Part shown: positions 1 through 12,400 of the stretch, piece after piece
How positions within the stretch are numbered: position 1 is the first letter of the stretch
Layout of the letters: the number at the start of each line of letters is the position of its first letter
Assembly (NCBI GenBank): GCA_023614405.1
Contig: CM042689.1
Coordinates: forward strand, 304,335,132-304,399,131
Direction: 5' to 3'
DNA: 64,000 bases
Source of the DNA: Avena insularis
Taxonomy: Eukaryota; Streptophyta; Magnoliopsida; Poales; Poaceae
Position numbers and translations under genes: made by a program
The notes under the pieces: model-generated
What the model saw: only the letters and a program-made list of their open reading frames with translations
Databases searched by the model: none
Told to the model about the DNA's origin: nothing

Positions 1-963
1 AACCCTAATGAAACCAGGCTCTGAAATTAACAGGGAAGTATATCAACAGGGGAGAGAGGAGAGGTTGCTAACCGATGTCGACTGCTGCAGCACCTCCTCC
101 AGTCACCACCGCCGGAGCCCCTCTGCCGTCCACGACCGCCGCAGCCCCTCCGCCGGCCACCTAGCCCAGACACCTGCGTGCGCCTCAGCCCCTCCACCAT
201 CCACTACCGCCTTAGCCCCTCCGCCGGCAACCACCGCCTCTTCCCCTCCACCGGTCCGCGTTCAGCCGCTTCGCCCGCCATGATCACGTTCAGCGTCGCC
301 ACTTGCCGCCGGTCACCACGAAGGGAGCTGTTCTGTTCTGTGTGGTAAGGTTCGGTTCAGTGTATGTTCTGTTCGGTTATAGTAATAGTATACATAGAGT
401 TGTTTATACATTATTTGCAACAACACAACTATAGCATAGTGGTTAAGACAGCTGCCTCACATCGCTAGGTCGTGGGTTCAAGTCCCAGCTAGTGTTTGCC
501 TAACAATATTATCTAGGCCAAAGAAGTTGTTGGGCCTAACCTGAAAGAATCGGCCCATCCAGGCCCGACCTAAAAAATCCCTAGCACACAACAAACCCTA
601 ACAGCCCCTCTCCCCCAAAAAAAATACCACGTAAGAGCGACACGTGGATCACATTGAGGAGGTGGCGGCACAGTCATCCTAGTGCTTAGCATACTACCAC
701 GTTATTATAGCGTCATAAGTGACTATGACGATTTTATATCGCCGTAGTATGCTCCAAACAAGGCCCCCAAACAGTACACACCAGCTTATGACGATTTCGT
801 GTAAATAATTTAAGACGTTTTTGGGACAAATCGTCATGCATTTGCTATCCTTTGCCCCTTCCAAATAGCTCATGACCATCTGCAGCAAGATCGTCATAAA
901 TTTATGATGATTTCTTTCAGGGTCACTCTCAAAAGGTCATAGTATAGCACATTTCTTGTAGTG
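1..963. mobile_element. CACTA transposon, one terminal region
   Basis: The segment ends at 963 with TTTCTTGTAGTG, the reverse complement of the CACTA terminus CACTACAAGAAA. The last 270 bases hold several direct and inverted copies of a short ATGACGATT-like motif (about 725-735, 783-790, 829-836, 886-897), as in CACTA subterminal repeat arrays. The rest is non-coding: a GC-rich proline-codon stretch (about 80-290) with no recognisable product, a tRNA-like motif (430-497) and plain sequence. The other end lies outside the window. The next bases (CTC) may be half of the 3-bp target duplication. No transposase is seen. Confidence 0.75.
430..497 (+). repeat. tRNA-like A-box/B-box sequence (tRNA pseudogene or SINE head)
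   Basis: An A box (TAGCATAGTGG, 432-442) and a B box (GGTTCAAGTCC, 475-485) have tRNA-like spacing, with a pairable D stem (AGC/GCT) and T stem. The acceptor arms pair in only about three positions and the anticodon loop lacks a normal U33 arrangement, so this is not a functional tRNA gene. It may be a tRNA-derived SINE head or a decayed tRNA carried in the CACTA element. Confidence 0.5.
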
Positions 964-3719
964 CTCGAGTAGGTAAGTGATAAAAGGAATAATTTTTTAG
1001 GTGACATGCACCATCAAAACCAAGATCAAACCATTTGCAAGCAATGAAAGTTGGGATCAAAGAACTCTAAACATGAGCATGAAAGATGGAGTTCTAACAG
1101 TAAGACAAAGTAACTATGCATGCAACATGAAAGGATACAAACAGAGATCATGAATAACATGCATTGAAAAACGTTTGTCTGTTTCACATACAGAAAACAT
1201 AGCATAGTGGCATTCAGCTTGTCCCTCATAGAGTAGCAAATAGATGCATAGGAAACCTTCAAAGTTCATAAGAGTCACTAGATACAAATAGCACAAGAAC
1301 AAGTAATATCAACAATATGCATCAATCAATAAGTTTTGGGACAATGCACATAGAACTAAGAATGGCAACTATGCACTCTTAACTGGTCCCTAAAGGTAGA
1401 AGTTGGAGACTCAATAATAGTGGAAGAAAGGCCCTTCATAAATGGAAGCAAGGATTTCAAGTTTCAAAAAGAGCTTCCAAAAATTATGGTACTTGTTAGT
1501 TTTCAGCCCTCATTGCCCCTATCATAAGCATCTTGAAGTGATTAAGGTTAAACTGAACAAACTATGGAGTATATGCTTGACAAATTATAAGTTGGCAATC
1601 TCATGTCCCTTGAATATGAGGGTCGCTCGTCATGCTACTCAACTTTAGTCACCTGTAAACTCTTGCAATAGTAAGTATATGTGTATCATAGAGAACCGCC
1701 AACAGGGTACCCCTTGCACATGGTACAGGAGCTATCCCATAACCAAAATGATAAGGCAAGCAAATAATGAGCATCTCAGCTATCTTGTTATTTTCTATTT
1801 GCATAGGTTTTTATTGAGGATGCTTCACAGATTGCTCATTATGGTGATGCTGCAAGTTTTCACCATGATTAGGCATGGCTTAGGCTATCGGCCCAGGCGT
1901 TTCTATAACACAAAATACATACCTCCATGAACTTACAATCTCCCCTTTTATTTCACACCGACGACATCCATAGACAAAAGAGCATGATATCAACTATGTA
2001 CAAAGTACAAGTGCAATGTTAAAAGCGTTCCCCGTGACAGCACGGTTCTACTAATTCCAACGTATAAGTGCAAGAATATACAACATAGATGACACAATGG
2101 TTCAAGTTTATTAGGGGCAATAAATATAAAGTGTGACATCAAGTTTGTGAGAGATTTAATCACTAAGTTTTCACATAACAAAATACTTTTTAATTAGAAG
2201 ATAGATGAAAACAAAAATATACTTGGAATGGTGTAACACACCAAGCATAGGAATTTATAGTGGACACTTTGGAATAACTTGGTTTCTTGGGAGTTGGAAA
2301 CATGAGTAGAGCTTACTCATACAAGTGTAGGCTAGCAAAAGACTGGGAGTAACCAACTAAGAGAGCAATAATGGCCATAATCATGCAAAGCGACAAAACA
2401 TTACTAATCAAAGCATAAAGTGCTACTATAAATTAAGGAATAAATGATCATAGAGTCTATGGTGACTTGTTAATAGTCATAACATGGTGTGAGTATGTGC
2501 CAAGTCAACCCAAACAAAACATCAAAGGAGAATACCACAATACTATGCTTTTGCATGCTAAAACAACGCATGATTTTTTCAAGGCACACTAAGCAATCCC
2601 AATTGTTTGGAACAAGTTGTGCTATAGCAATAATCACTAATCATAAGGTCAAAAAAACACCTAGCATGACATGCTAAAGTTTAAGTCACAGTCACTATCA
2701 AGCAAGAACTTTCTACTCCTTTCCAACACCAATCAACTTATTTGAAACAACACAGCTTGAACGGGGGTCCAAACTACTTTATTCAAGCAAACTAAGCAAA
2801 GCAAACAAAAACTAAGACGCTCCAAGAATAACACAATAGTGCATGAAACAATAAAAACAAAGTGTCTAGAAAGACGTGAGCTTTTTATTGATAAAGAAGG
2901 GGATGCCTTGGGCATAGGCATCCCCAAGCTTTGAAGCTTGTACCTCTTGGATATTTATTGGGGTGACACTGGGGTGGAATCCCCAAGCTTGAGCTTTTGT
3001 CCATTCTTCATCTCATTATATCATTCTCTCTCTACACCTGAAATTTTTCCTTCATACAAAACTTCACACAATCTTCATTAGCAACATTAGTGTATTCAAA
3101 AGATAATAGACCCTTGGGTTTAGCTTTAGAACAGCAAAATTTCACTAAAAACACAAGCTACTGTATAAATTTCCTCAAAAATCTCAATTTTCCAAAAATA
3201 ATCCAAAAAGGAATCAATAAGAAGCAAATGCAAATAATGGCAGAAATCTGCCGAAACAGACCAGCAGGAAGAAGCCAATTTTTTCGAAGACCTTCTGTTG
3301 CTAAAATAAAAAAAGTGTTGAACTAACAAAAGTTAGATAACATACTGGAAGATTTATTCGTAAATTTTTAGATCAATACGACTTATAGATACTCCTCACA
3401 AATTTTTATAGTGGAGCACGGAAATCTGTTTCAGGACAGTAACTCCTCAAATCTTTCTTCCCTCTCATTAAAGGTCATTCTTGGCACAAAAAGCAAACAA
3501 AAATGATAAGGAGAGGTCATTACTGAAGTAATAACTTCCAAGACTCAATAAAACTCTTGGATTATCTCCCAACAAGTACTTTTCTTTAACGCCTTTAAGT
3601 TAGGCACAAGAAGCAAGAAAAATCAAGTGTTTTCAAATGAAGAAGCATTAACATCGAACCTTGCTTTCAAAGGAGGAGCAAAAAGCAACTTCTCTCTCCT
3701 TAACTTCCAATTATTTCCC
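964..3719 (-). mobile_element. Athila-type gypsy element, non-coding 3' internal fragment
   Basis: No credible coding region is present. The stretch 1,390-1,925 closely matches 53,045-53,560, which lies inside an Athila-type element with LTR and integrase at the right of the window, in the same orientation; the text around GCCAACAGGGTACCCCTTGCAC is nearly identical. The CCCCAAGCTT-rich stretch at 2,895-3,000 is also typical of grass Athila 3' regions. It probably belongs to a minus-strand element whose LTR was lost at the CACTA junction. Family assignment rests on the internal comparison and on memory of grass repeats, not on a search. Confidence 0.6.
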
Positions 3720-3944
3720 TCAAACTTCCAATTTCTCCTTAACAAGAGATCTTTAGTATTTAATCTGTCACTCAACAGCAGCCAAGCAAAAACCTTTACT
3801 TTCAGAATACATGCACACTTCCATAACCATCTGTAAACAGCAGGTACAGTCAAATGGGAGTGCACATGGGTATAGTACATACCAGCAAAATACACCTTCC
3901 CCCACTCATATATCCAGACATCCTTTTCCTCAGTGAGAGGTTGT
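3720..3944 (-). pseudogene. LINE (non-LTR retrotransposon) reverse-transcriptase C-terminal fragment
   Basis: The minus-strand translation contains YRWLWKCACILKVKVFAWLL and then DRLNTKDLLLRRNW. This is the conserved core of the zinc-binding domain (zf-RVT) at the C-terminus of plant LINE ORF2. Upstream residues (KVYFAG...HSHLTVPAV) fit the segment before it. The downstream Cys/His residues are missing, so the copy is truncated after RRNW. It is cut at 3,945 by a Tat-like LTR. Only about 75 residues of an ORF2 of over 1,000 remain, so it is dead. Confidence 0.75.
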
Positions 3945-4334
3945 TGTTGGGGATATGCTATATGGGTATCCTCATAGCATGTCGTTTATCCGGATAACCC
4001 GGGTGGCCCATAGTTGGTAGCATGGCCCATGGCCTGCTGGGCGGCCCAGTTAGATGGATCCAGAAGGGAGGTCCATGCCGGATAAAGGAAGGCTATGGAG
4101 GAGTCACCGACGTACCCGGAGCCTTAGAGTGCAAGACACGCTAGACTAGTTGTAAGCAGTGTTGGACTCTGTAACCTGTCTGGCTAGGACTTTTCCCTGT
4201 AACCCTAGGACCTGGCGACTATATAAGTCGGTCCTATGTTACCTTGTACCCGTCAACCGCCCGCCTTCCCCCACATCTCTAAACACACACTATGAGGACC
4301 CCTCCATGGCGTACTCGTTGGCAATACCACGACA
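3945..4334 (+). repeat. 5' LTR of a Tat-like gypsy element
   Basis: It begins TGTTGGGGATATGC and ends TACCACGACA directly before a primer-binding-like sequence. Length is 390 bp. A TATA-like ACTATATAAGTCGG lies at about 4,219-4,232, where an LTR promoter would be. The five bases before it (GTTGT, 3,940-3,944) are a candidate target duplication, but the partner site cannot be checked because the element is truncated at its 3' side. Confidence 0.7.
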
Positions 4335-4335
4335 G

Positions 4336-4353
4336 TTGGTGCCCACCGTGGGG
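4336..4353 (+). other. Primer-binding site of the Tat-like element
   Basis: TTGGTGCCCACCGTGGGG lies one base after the LTR end. It resembles the TGGCGCCCACCGTGGGG primer site common in grass Tat-lineage gypsy elements, with C changed to T. The priming tRNA was not verified. Confidence 0.6.
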
Positions 4354-5146
4354 CAAGAGGCGCTTCAGGCTCTTCAGCGGGCGAGGACCAAGATCTTCGC
4401 GGGAATCGGTGAAACCATAGCCATCGGTCATGCTATCTTCTCCGGCAATGTTCCGATCGTCCCTCCTGACGAATTCTGGATCTCGGCGAAGACGAAACCC
4501 ACGCGGTGCTCGATCGTCCCCATCAGAGACATCCACCTCTTCATCGGCGAAACCGACTTGGGCACTAGTTCCCTGGGAGTCGGAGGAGCGTCAAGACCTA
4601 CACGGACCGCCTACGGGCAGGATACGTTCGCGGAAAGATCGATGTCGGATCTCTCCTCGGAGTTTGCCGGCAAAGATCGGAAAAATTCAAGGCCCACCCA
4701 AACCGCCACATGCGGATATAGCGGTGGAAGATCATCGCAAGTCCGCCAAGATCCGTCCAAGTTCGTCGGCGTGGTTACCATCTTCGATCTGGCATGTTGC
4801 ATTCAGAGAGAGGGCAAAAACTCCCGCGATTACCTTGCCAGGTGGCTACGTATACGGACCGATCTGGCGCATTACCCCAATGATGATGCCATGTATCACT
4901 TTGTGGAAGGACTGGACCAAGGTACGCTTCTCCGGCATTCTCTAAGGCGGCAGCAGTCTTTAGGACGTCTCTACTTCGAAAGCATGGTGAACACCGTCAA
5001 CAACTACGCGGAGGTCGAGGAGGTAGCTCAGACAGCCCTTGCGCTCATTGACGGAGCCCCTTCGATTCAGCCACCGCCTCCCGCCGTTATCGCCGCAGCT
5101 GCACCACCGCCTCCAGTCATCATCGTTGTTGCTGCACCTCCACCCC
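4354..5146 (+). pseudogene. gag fragment of the Tat-like element (first gag-like segment)
   Basis: The frame is open from the LTR to 5,146. A capsid-like stretch at 4,785-5,040 carries REGKNSRDYLARW, then MYHFVEGLDQGTLL and a downstream YAEVEE. This is the usual arrangement in Tat gag: a short helix with YLARW, a GL..G.LL helix, then YA..EE. A proline/alanine-rich tail follows. The upstream part shows no recognisable gag N-terminus. The segment ends exactly where an LTR element inserted (target ACCCC at 5,142-5,146); sequence resumes at 13,026. A second, different gag core lies at 14,280-14,800, so this one may be a duplicated or rearranged copy. Confidence 0.6.
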
Positions 5147-8100
5147 TGTAACACCCTCAGAATCGGCCCTATGCAAGTTTGAGCGAAACTCGTCAAACCC
5201 GCATAGAAACGATTCAAAGGTGCCCACCAGGCACTTTCGTGCGGGTGGAAAACGAAGTAATAACATTACACAACAGTCCTTGATGGGACCCAGAGAACAG
5301 ATATATACAACAACGACTCAACGAGTCAAGAATACAGAGATAATATACAAAGATCCAAATCACCTTGAAAATGAAAGAGCGTCCGACTACGGACAAGATG
5401 CAAATGGGGCTAAGAGCCCTGAAGAATAACCAATGGCGTCCATAACCCTGTGCCAAGCGGAAGGGTAACCCTGCTAACGACGTCGATCTCAAAACCTGCT
5501 TAAACAAAAGGGGTGCCGACAAAGGGCAAAGGAAAAAGAGGAGCGTCCGTACTGAGGCCAGTACACGGCGAGGCTAGAATTCGGCGGTCCTCGCCTACAT
5601 AGGTATGGTGGGCTGAAGCGGCAGCGGCAGCATGCACTAAACAACCTATAGAGACTCGATACAACGGTCGGCTATCAGAGAGAGGTAAGAAAGACCTATT
5701 CGGAACCAACCTGATACTATCACCAAGCATACCCATCCTGGTATTTCCCCCTCGAGACCAAACGAGGAAGTCAACCGAGGAACTCACACAGTTGGCAGTT
5801 TTATTTATTCAGTTATCGTTGCAGAAATTACTAGTCAGGTATAGATAATCGTCCTGATAGAATAAGCAGTGGGCACTTTTAGTTAACCATTCCGTTGTAG
5901 TTGCAACAATTACTAGTCAGATACAATTAGCATGAGATATCCCAAAACCCAACAGTTGTTGGTACTTTTATTTAGCCATTCCGTTGTAGTTGCAATACTT
6001 ACTAGTCAGATGCAATGGTCGCAAGCGACACCCCAAACAAGCAATTGTTGGCAGTTTTATTTAGCCATTCCATTATAGTGAAGTTGATTACTAGTCATTA
6101 TAAAGTCAAATTTATAGCACTACTTTAGTTATAGTTGTCTATGATCGAGATACTGTGCTCCAAGTCGTCCATAACCGCGGACACGGCTTTCAGAAAGTTT
6201 TACCCTGCAGGGGTGCACAAATAGCAACACACACTCGATCAACCACGGAAAAACCAAATCAAAACCCAACGAGGCTTTCACGACAAAGCAATCACAGGAT
6301 TCAGAAATATTTCAGGGGGCCACCCCATTAAGTATACCCGCAACAAAGTTAGCTGACTTCGAGACGGACTCAAGGTTTGTGGGGCGGTCAGAACGATCGG
6401 GAACCCAAACTGGGCTTGTCGACATGCAGCAACGGGTCACGATCCTAACAAGACAAACAGGTGCTCCTCGCACAATCGTAAATAATACAGTAAAGCATGG
6501 CATAAGTACAGGATAGTAAATAAAACCTCAAACTAGTTTGTGGCCCCAAGAAATAAGAATGAATCAAGCTCTGGCTCAGGGGGGTCCCATAATCCTCCCG
6601 GATGTGGATAGCGCGAATATTCAAGGAACAGGTATCAAGTACTCGGGGTCCTACGGGACACAAGTGGACGGTTAACAACCAAATAACATCTATTGCCCAC
6701 CTGTGCCTCTGCTTACCTACTTCAATTTTAGTTATTAAACAATAATTAAAGTGAACGATAATTAAAGCCATGATCATCTCCAACGTTAAACATGCGGCAA
6801 TGCTCCAACAACTGTGGTACTTGACGACACGCAACAGCACTTGAGCAAGCGACTACGACGCGCAGGTCCAACTATCTACCAAACAACAGGTAATAGGAGG
6901 TGTCCAAGGCAATATAAGGCTGCAAGGGATATCACGGGTAAAGCTAGAGCAACAGCATAACCACAGATAGCAATAGATCAACAGGAGGGAATAAATACTA
7001 TAAAAGTAAGATAGGTAGAAAGGGGGAGATGCTCGCCTGAAAACATTGCCGAAGGTTCATCCGAAGATCGGGGCGAAGCTCACATCAACTCAACGGCCTT
7101 ATCCGCGAAGAAGCAAAACACTAGAATAAACACCGGATGCAATATTTAATACTACGGCAAAAGATCGGGCATGATGCATGTATGATGTATGACATGGCAA
7201 AGCTGCGATGCAATTAGATCATAATAAGCGGAACCGGGGTCCCGACATTTAATTAATAGGTTCAAGTTGTTTAGATACCCCACAATTTAAATGTTGTCTT
7301 AACACGGCAAAAGATAGCACCGGTTCGCTACACAAGTTTAAATGAGGCCAATATAAGACTAGATTTGTCCGCATATGGGCCCCATATTTAATTATATGGT
7401 GATTCGGCATAAGGCCCCCAAACCACATGACAATATGCATGCATGAACAATTTAATGTGCACGAGTTTATATTTCATTTATAAAAATAGGACTCGAGAAA
7501 GGGGTCACACATCTGGGTTCGGCAGATCTTGGGTTCCGGGGTTCGGGGTTCGACAGGGAACGAGGTTCGGACTCCGGGGTTTAGGGTCTTCGGATCTGCG
7601 AAGGAGATCATGGCATTCCGAGGAGAAGATCTTGGCGTGCCGAGGGTTCGGTCTTCAAATCCCGGGAAGGATGTCTTGCGGTTTCCCGTGAAGGCGATCT
7701 TGACGCTCGGTGCCCGTGAAGTAGAACTTGTCGTCCGTCTTTTGTCGGTGGTGAACTTGACCGATGGGCTTCGGGTCCGGGAAGGAGAGCTCGGTGTTCT
7801 GAGGCCTTGACGTCCCTGACGATGATCTTGTAGTTCCGTGTTGAAGTCCTTGGGTTTCGCCTTATTCACCGGTGGCGAGCTTGGAAGGCGTCAAGATCCC
7901 GTGAACGAACCTGGACAGTCATCGGCACGGATAATCTTGTGTATGCGCACGACTGAACAAAGGTGGACGTGTCTGTGGCCGCCGGTTGGGCAATGTGGTT
8001 CCTACAACAAGAGGCACGGGCAGGACCCGAGCGTGGCCGAACAGAGCATGAGGCAACGTGGGCGGCCAGCGCGCAGGCGGACAGCGGCGGTGACGTAGCG

Positions 8101-8680
8101 GCTCGGCGACAGCTCCATGGAACACAAGGAGGAGGCGGTGATAGCTGCGAGGCCTGACGGGCGAGGGTGGCCGCGGCTCGGGAACTAGGCCGAGGTGGAG
8201 GGTGGCTCGAGGCCAGGGAGATAGCTTGCAGCGTGGCGAGAGGAAGGGCAGCGGTTGAGTGGTGGGGAGGAGGGATGAGGGTGAGGTGGCGAGAGAGGAT
8301 TGGGTGGGGTGAGGTGGAGGGGGTTTGGGTAGACTAGGATTGGGTAGGAATAGATTAGGGTTTGGTGAGATTGGGTTGGGCCGATCGGGGTGGTAGGCGG
8401 CCTGGCTTTTTGGGCCGGGCTGCCTCCCCCGATCAAAACAGTTTTATTTAAAAAAATTGTTTATTTTAATTTTAGTAAATGATTTTATAATTAGTTTTAG
8501 ACAAACAAATATCCGGAAACATCCGTGGGTTTAATTTGAAATAGAAGGAGGCTAGTTTCAGAAAACAATAGGCTTTCGCAACATAGTTTCAAGTAAAAAT
8601 AATATGCATGATGATGTCATGATGATGCACACAACAAAATACCAAGCGATTTTCTAGTAGTGGTGTTGCGGGATGCCACA
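5147..8680 (-). repeat. 3' LTR of the non-autonomous element
   Basis: 3,534 bp, TGTAACACC...GGATGCCACA on the plus strand. Plus-strand content in order: degenerate 77-92-bp repeats with ACTAGTCAG (about 5,790-6,110), a module shared with the chromovirus LTRs (about 6,130-6,660), an AT-rich part, and a GC-rich part (7,480-8,420). Open frames inside are not supported as genes, because they recur in the sister LTR only by copying. Confidence 0.9.
5788..6112. repeat. Degenerate tandem repeat in the LTR (about 4 units)
   Basis: Four units of about 77-92 bp share GTTGGCAGTTTTATTTAGCC, then CATTCCGTTGTAGTTGCAA, then TTACTAGTCAG. Units start near 5,790, 5,867, 5,950 and 6,042. The same array is in the sister LTR (about 10,120-10,440) and the solo LTR (about 20,370-20,690). 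The chromovirus LTRs have only one unit (about 17,466-17,525 and 31,680-31,738). Confidence 0.8.
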
Positions 8681-9477
8681 ATTCGACACCACTAACAATG
8701 GATCTCGCCCTCGAGATCCGCCTCATGGTACCGGAAGGAAGGCCGGCGGTCTGATCCTTCGCGCTTCGTGTAGATCCTCGCGACACCACTAACAAGAGGT
8801 CGTTGTCCGTGATCGTCAAGAGAACACTCCGGGAACAAAGGACGAAGGTAGAGGTATCAAAAGTTAAGGCCACCTCTAACTTCGGTGAATGGAGTAGAAT
8901 TGCTTGATCCACCGATTCAATGCACAAGAGCGAATGTTAAGAGTAGTCGGATGGTGATCAGTCCATCGCGCACCCAAAGCATTACTCTGCACATGAATAG
9001 GAGAATTATGCAACCAACTCTCAGAATCAGACTGAAGATCTCGGCAATCGAGGTTCAGAAACAAAGGAGTGATGCAGACTCTGCATCGGATCTGGCGTAG
9101 ATGATGTCGTCGCATCGGCAAACACCGGAAGGCACAAACAAGGAACAAAGAATGGTACCACAGTAGACAGATTCCTCAGACAGCATGAACACCGGATGGT
9201 AGAACACCGTTATCAGAGGAGGGAGCGAAACCCTGAAGGTATGACGAAAACCCAACCACGAGAATTCCTGGACTCGAAGAACGAGAAGAGAGCGGATTCA
9301 AAACACGCAGAGGTGAGAGGAGAGCAGCAGAGGGGTAAGGAGTAAAATCAGACCTAATCAGAACTATCCAACCGATTTTTCAAAATTAGTTTTTGACACT
9401 CTACTTCGGTCGTTAGCTAGGTTATCCTACAGGCTGGACTTGTGGGGTATCGCAACTGCTGAGCTCTGATACCACTC
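8681..9477 (-). other. Internal region of the non-autonomous element (non-coding)
   Basis: There are 797 bp between the LTRs and no gag or pol motif in any frame. About 8,905-9,005 matches the chromovirus leader at about 30,300-30,395 (CAAGAGCGAATG, then ATTACTC, then GCACATGAATA). The first 40 bp (ATCTCGCCCTCGAGATCC) resemble the chromovirus 3' edge at 25,545-25,560 (ATCTCGCCCCGAGATTC). It therefore looks like a deletion derivative that keeps only the replication ends. Confidence 0.8.
9463..9474 (-). other. Primer-binding site (initiator tRNA-Met type)
   Basis: GCTCTGATACCA on the plus strand is TGGTATCAGAGC on the minus strand, the classic plant LTR-element primer site complementary to initiator tRNA-Met. 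It lies three bases from the LTR at 9,478 and fixes the element on the minus strand. Confidence 0.9.
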
Positions 9478-12400
9478 TGTAACACCCTCAGAATAGGCCC
9501 TATGCAAGTTTGAGCGAAACTCGCCAAACCCGCATAGAAACGATTCAAAGGTGCCCACCAGGCACTTTCGTGCGGGTGGAAAACGAAGTAATAACATTAC
9601 ACAACAGTCCTCGATGGGACCCAGAGAACAGATATATACAACAGCGACTCAACGAGTCAAGAATACAGAGATAATATACAAAGATCCAAATCACCTTGAA
9701 AATGAAAGAGCGTCCGACTACGGACAAGATGCAAATGGGGCTAAGAGCCCTGAAGAATAACCAATGGCGTCCATAACCCTGCCCAGGCCAAGCCGGAAGG
9801 GTAACCCTGCTAACGACGTCGATCTCAAAACCTGCTTAAACAAAAGGGGTGCCGACAAAGGGCAAAGGAAAAAGAGGAGCGTCGATCGAGGCCAAGACGG
9901 CGAGGCTAGAATTCGGCGGTCCTTGCCTACATAGGTATGGTGGGCTGAAGCGGCAGCGGCAGCATGCACTAAACAACCTATAGAGACTCGATACAACGGT
10001 CGGCTATCAGAGAGAGGTAAGAAAGACCTATTCGGAACCAACCTGATACTATCACCAAGCATACCCATCCTGGTATTTCCCCCTCGAGACCAAACGAGGA
10101 AGTCAACCGAGGAACTCACACAGTTGGCAGTTTTATTTATTCAGTTATCGTTGCAGAAATTACTAGTCAAGTATAGATAATCGTCCTGATAGAATAAGCA
10201 GTGGGCACTTTTAGTTAACCATTCCGTTGTAGTTGCAACAATTACTAGTCAGATACAATTAGCATGAGATATCCCAAAACCCAGCAGTTGTTGGTACTTT
10301 TATTTAGCCATTCCGTTGTAGTTGCAATACTTACTAGTCAGATGCAATGGTCGCAAGCGACACCCCAAACAAGCAATTGTTGGCAGTTTTATTTAGCCAT
10401 TCCATTATAGTGAAGCTGATTACTAGTCATTATAAAGTCAAATTTATAGCACTACTTTAGTTATAGTTGTCTATGATCGAGATACTGTGCTCCAAGTCGT
10501 CCATAACCGCGGACACGGCTTTGAAAAGTTTTACCTAGTAGGGTGCACAAATAGCAACACACACTCGATCAACCTCGGAAAAACCAAATCAAAACCCAAC
10601 GAGGCTTTCACGACAAAGCAATCACAGGATTCAGAAATATTTCAGGGGGCCACCCCATTAAGTATACCCGCAACGAAGTTAGCTGACTTCGAGACGGACT
10701 CAAGGTTTGTGGGGCCGGCTGTAAACGACTGGGAACCCAAAACTGGGCTTGTCGATACCGCGAAAACGGGTCACGATCCTAAACAGTACAGGTGCTCCTC
10801 GCACAATCGTAAATAATACAGTAAAGCATGGCATAAGTACAGGATAGTAAATAAAACCTCAAACTAGTTTGTGGCCCCAAGAAATAAGAATGAATCAAGC
10901 TCTGGCTCAGGGGGGTCCCATAATCCTCCCGGATGTGGATAGCGCGAATATTCAAGGAACAGGTATCAAGTACTCGGGGTCCTACGGGACACAAGTGGAC
11001 GGTTAACAACCAAATAACATCTATTGCCCACCTGTGCCTCTGCTTACCTACTTCAATTTTAGTTATTAAACAATAATTAAAGTGAACGATAATTAAAGCC
11101 ATGATCATCTCCAACATTAAACATGCGGCAATGCTCCAACAACTGTGGTACTTGACGACACGCAACAGCACTTGAGCAAGCGACTACGACGCGCAGGTCC
11201 AACTATCTACCAAACAACAGGTAATAGGAGGTGTCCAAGGCAATATAAGGCTGCAAGGGATATCACGGGTACGAAAGCTAGAGCAACGCAACACAGATAG
11301 CAATAGATCAACAGGAGGGAATAAATACTATAAAAGTAAGATAGGTAGAAAGGGGGAGATGCTCGCCTGAAAACATTGCCGAAGGTTCATCCGAAGATCG
11401 GGGCGAAGCTCACATCAACTCAACGGCCTTATCCGCGAAGAAGCAAAACACTAGAATAAACACCGGATGCAATATTTAATACTACGGCAAAAGATCGGGC
11501 ATGATGCATGTATGATGTATGACATGGCAAAGCTGCGATGCAATTAGATCATAATAAGCGGAACCGGGGTCCCGACATTTAATTAATAGGTTCAAGTTGT
11601 TTAGATACCCCACAATTTAAATGTTGTCTTAACACGGCAAAAGATAGCACCGGTTCGCTACACAAGTTTAAATGAGGCCAATATAAGACTAGATTTGTCC
11701 GCATATGGGCCCCATATTTAATTATATGGTGATTCGGCATAAGGCCCCCAAACCACATGACAATATGCATGCATGAACAATTTAATGTGCACGAGTTTAT
11801 ATTTCATTTATAAAAATAGGACTCGAGAAAGGGGTCACACATCTGGGTTCGGCAAATCTTGGGTTCCGGGGTTCGGGGTTCGACAGGGAACGAGGTTCGG
11901 ACTTCGGGGTTTAGGGTCTTCGGATCTGCGAAGGAGATCATGGCGTTCCGAGGAGAAGATCTTGGCGTGCCGAGGGTTCGGTCTTCAAATCCCGGGAAGG
12001 ATGTCTTGCGGTTTCCCGTGAAGGCGATCTTGACGCTCGGTGCCCGTGAAGTAGAACTTGTCATCCGTCTTTTGTCGGTGGTGAACTTGACCGATGGGCT
12101 TCGGGTCCGGGAAGGAGAGCTCGGTGTTCTGAGGCCTTGACGTCCCTGACGATGATCTTGTAGTTCCGTGTTGAAGTCCTTGGGTTTCGCCTTATTCACC
12201 GGTGGCGAGCTTGGAAGGCGTCAAGATCCCGTGAACGAACCTGGACAGTCATCGGCACGGATAATCTTGTGTATGCGCACGACTGAACAAAGGTGGACGT
12301 GTCTGTGGCCGCCGGTTGGGCAATGTGGTTCCTACAACAAGAGCACGGGCAGGACCCGAGCGTGGCCGAACAGAGCATGAGGCAACGTGGGCGGCCAGCG

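Noticed and set aside
8..283. 91-codon proline-rich frame as a protein gene
   Set aside because: Low-complexity, GC-rich, in CACTA terminal DNA, with no known domain or start context.
430..497. Functional tRNA gene
   Set aside because: Acceptor stem does not pair and the anticodon loop is not canonical.
7474..7869. 131-codon minus frame conserved at 11,804-12,199
   Set aside because: The two are in sister LTRs; identity reflects LTR duplication, not selection. No recognisable domain.
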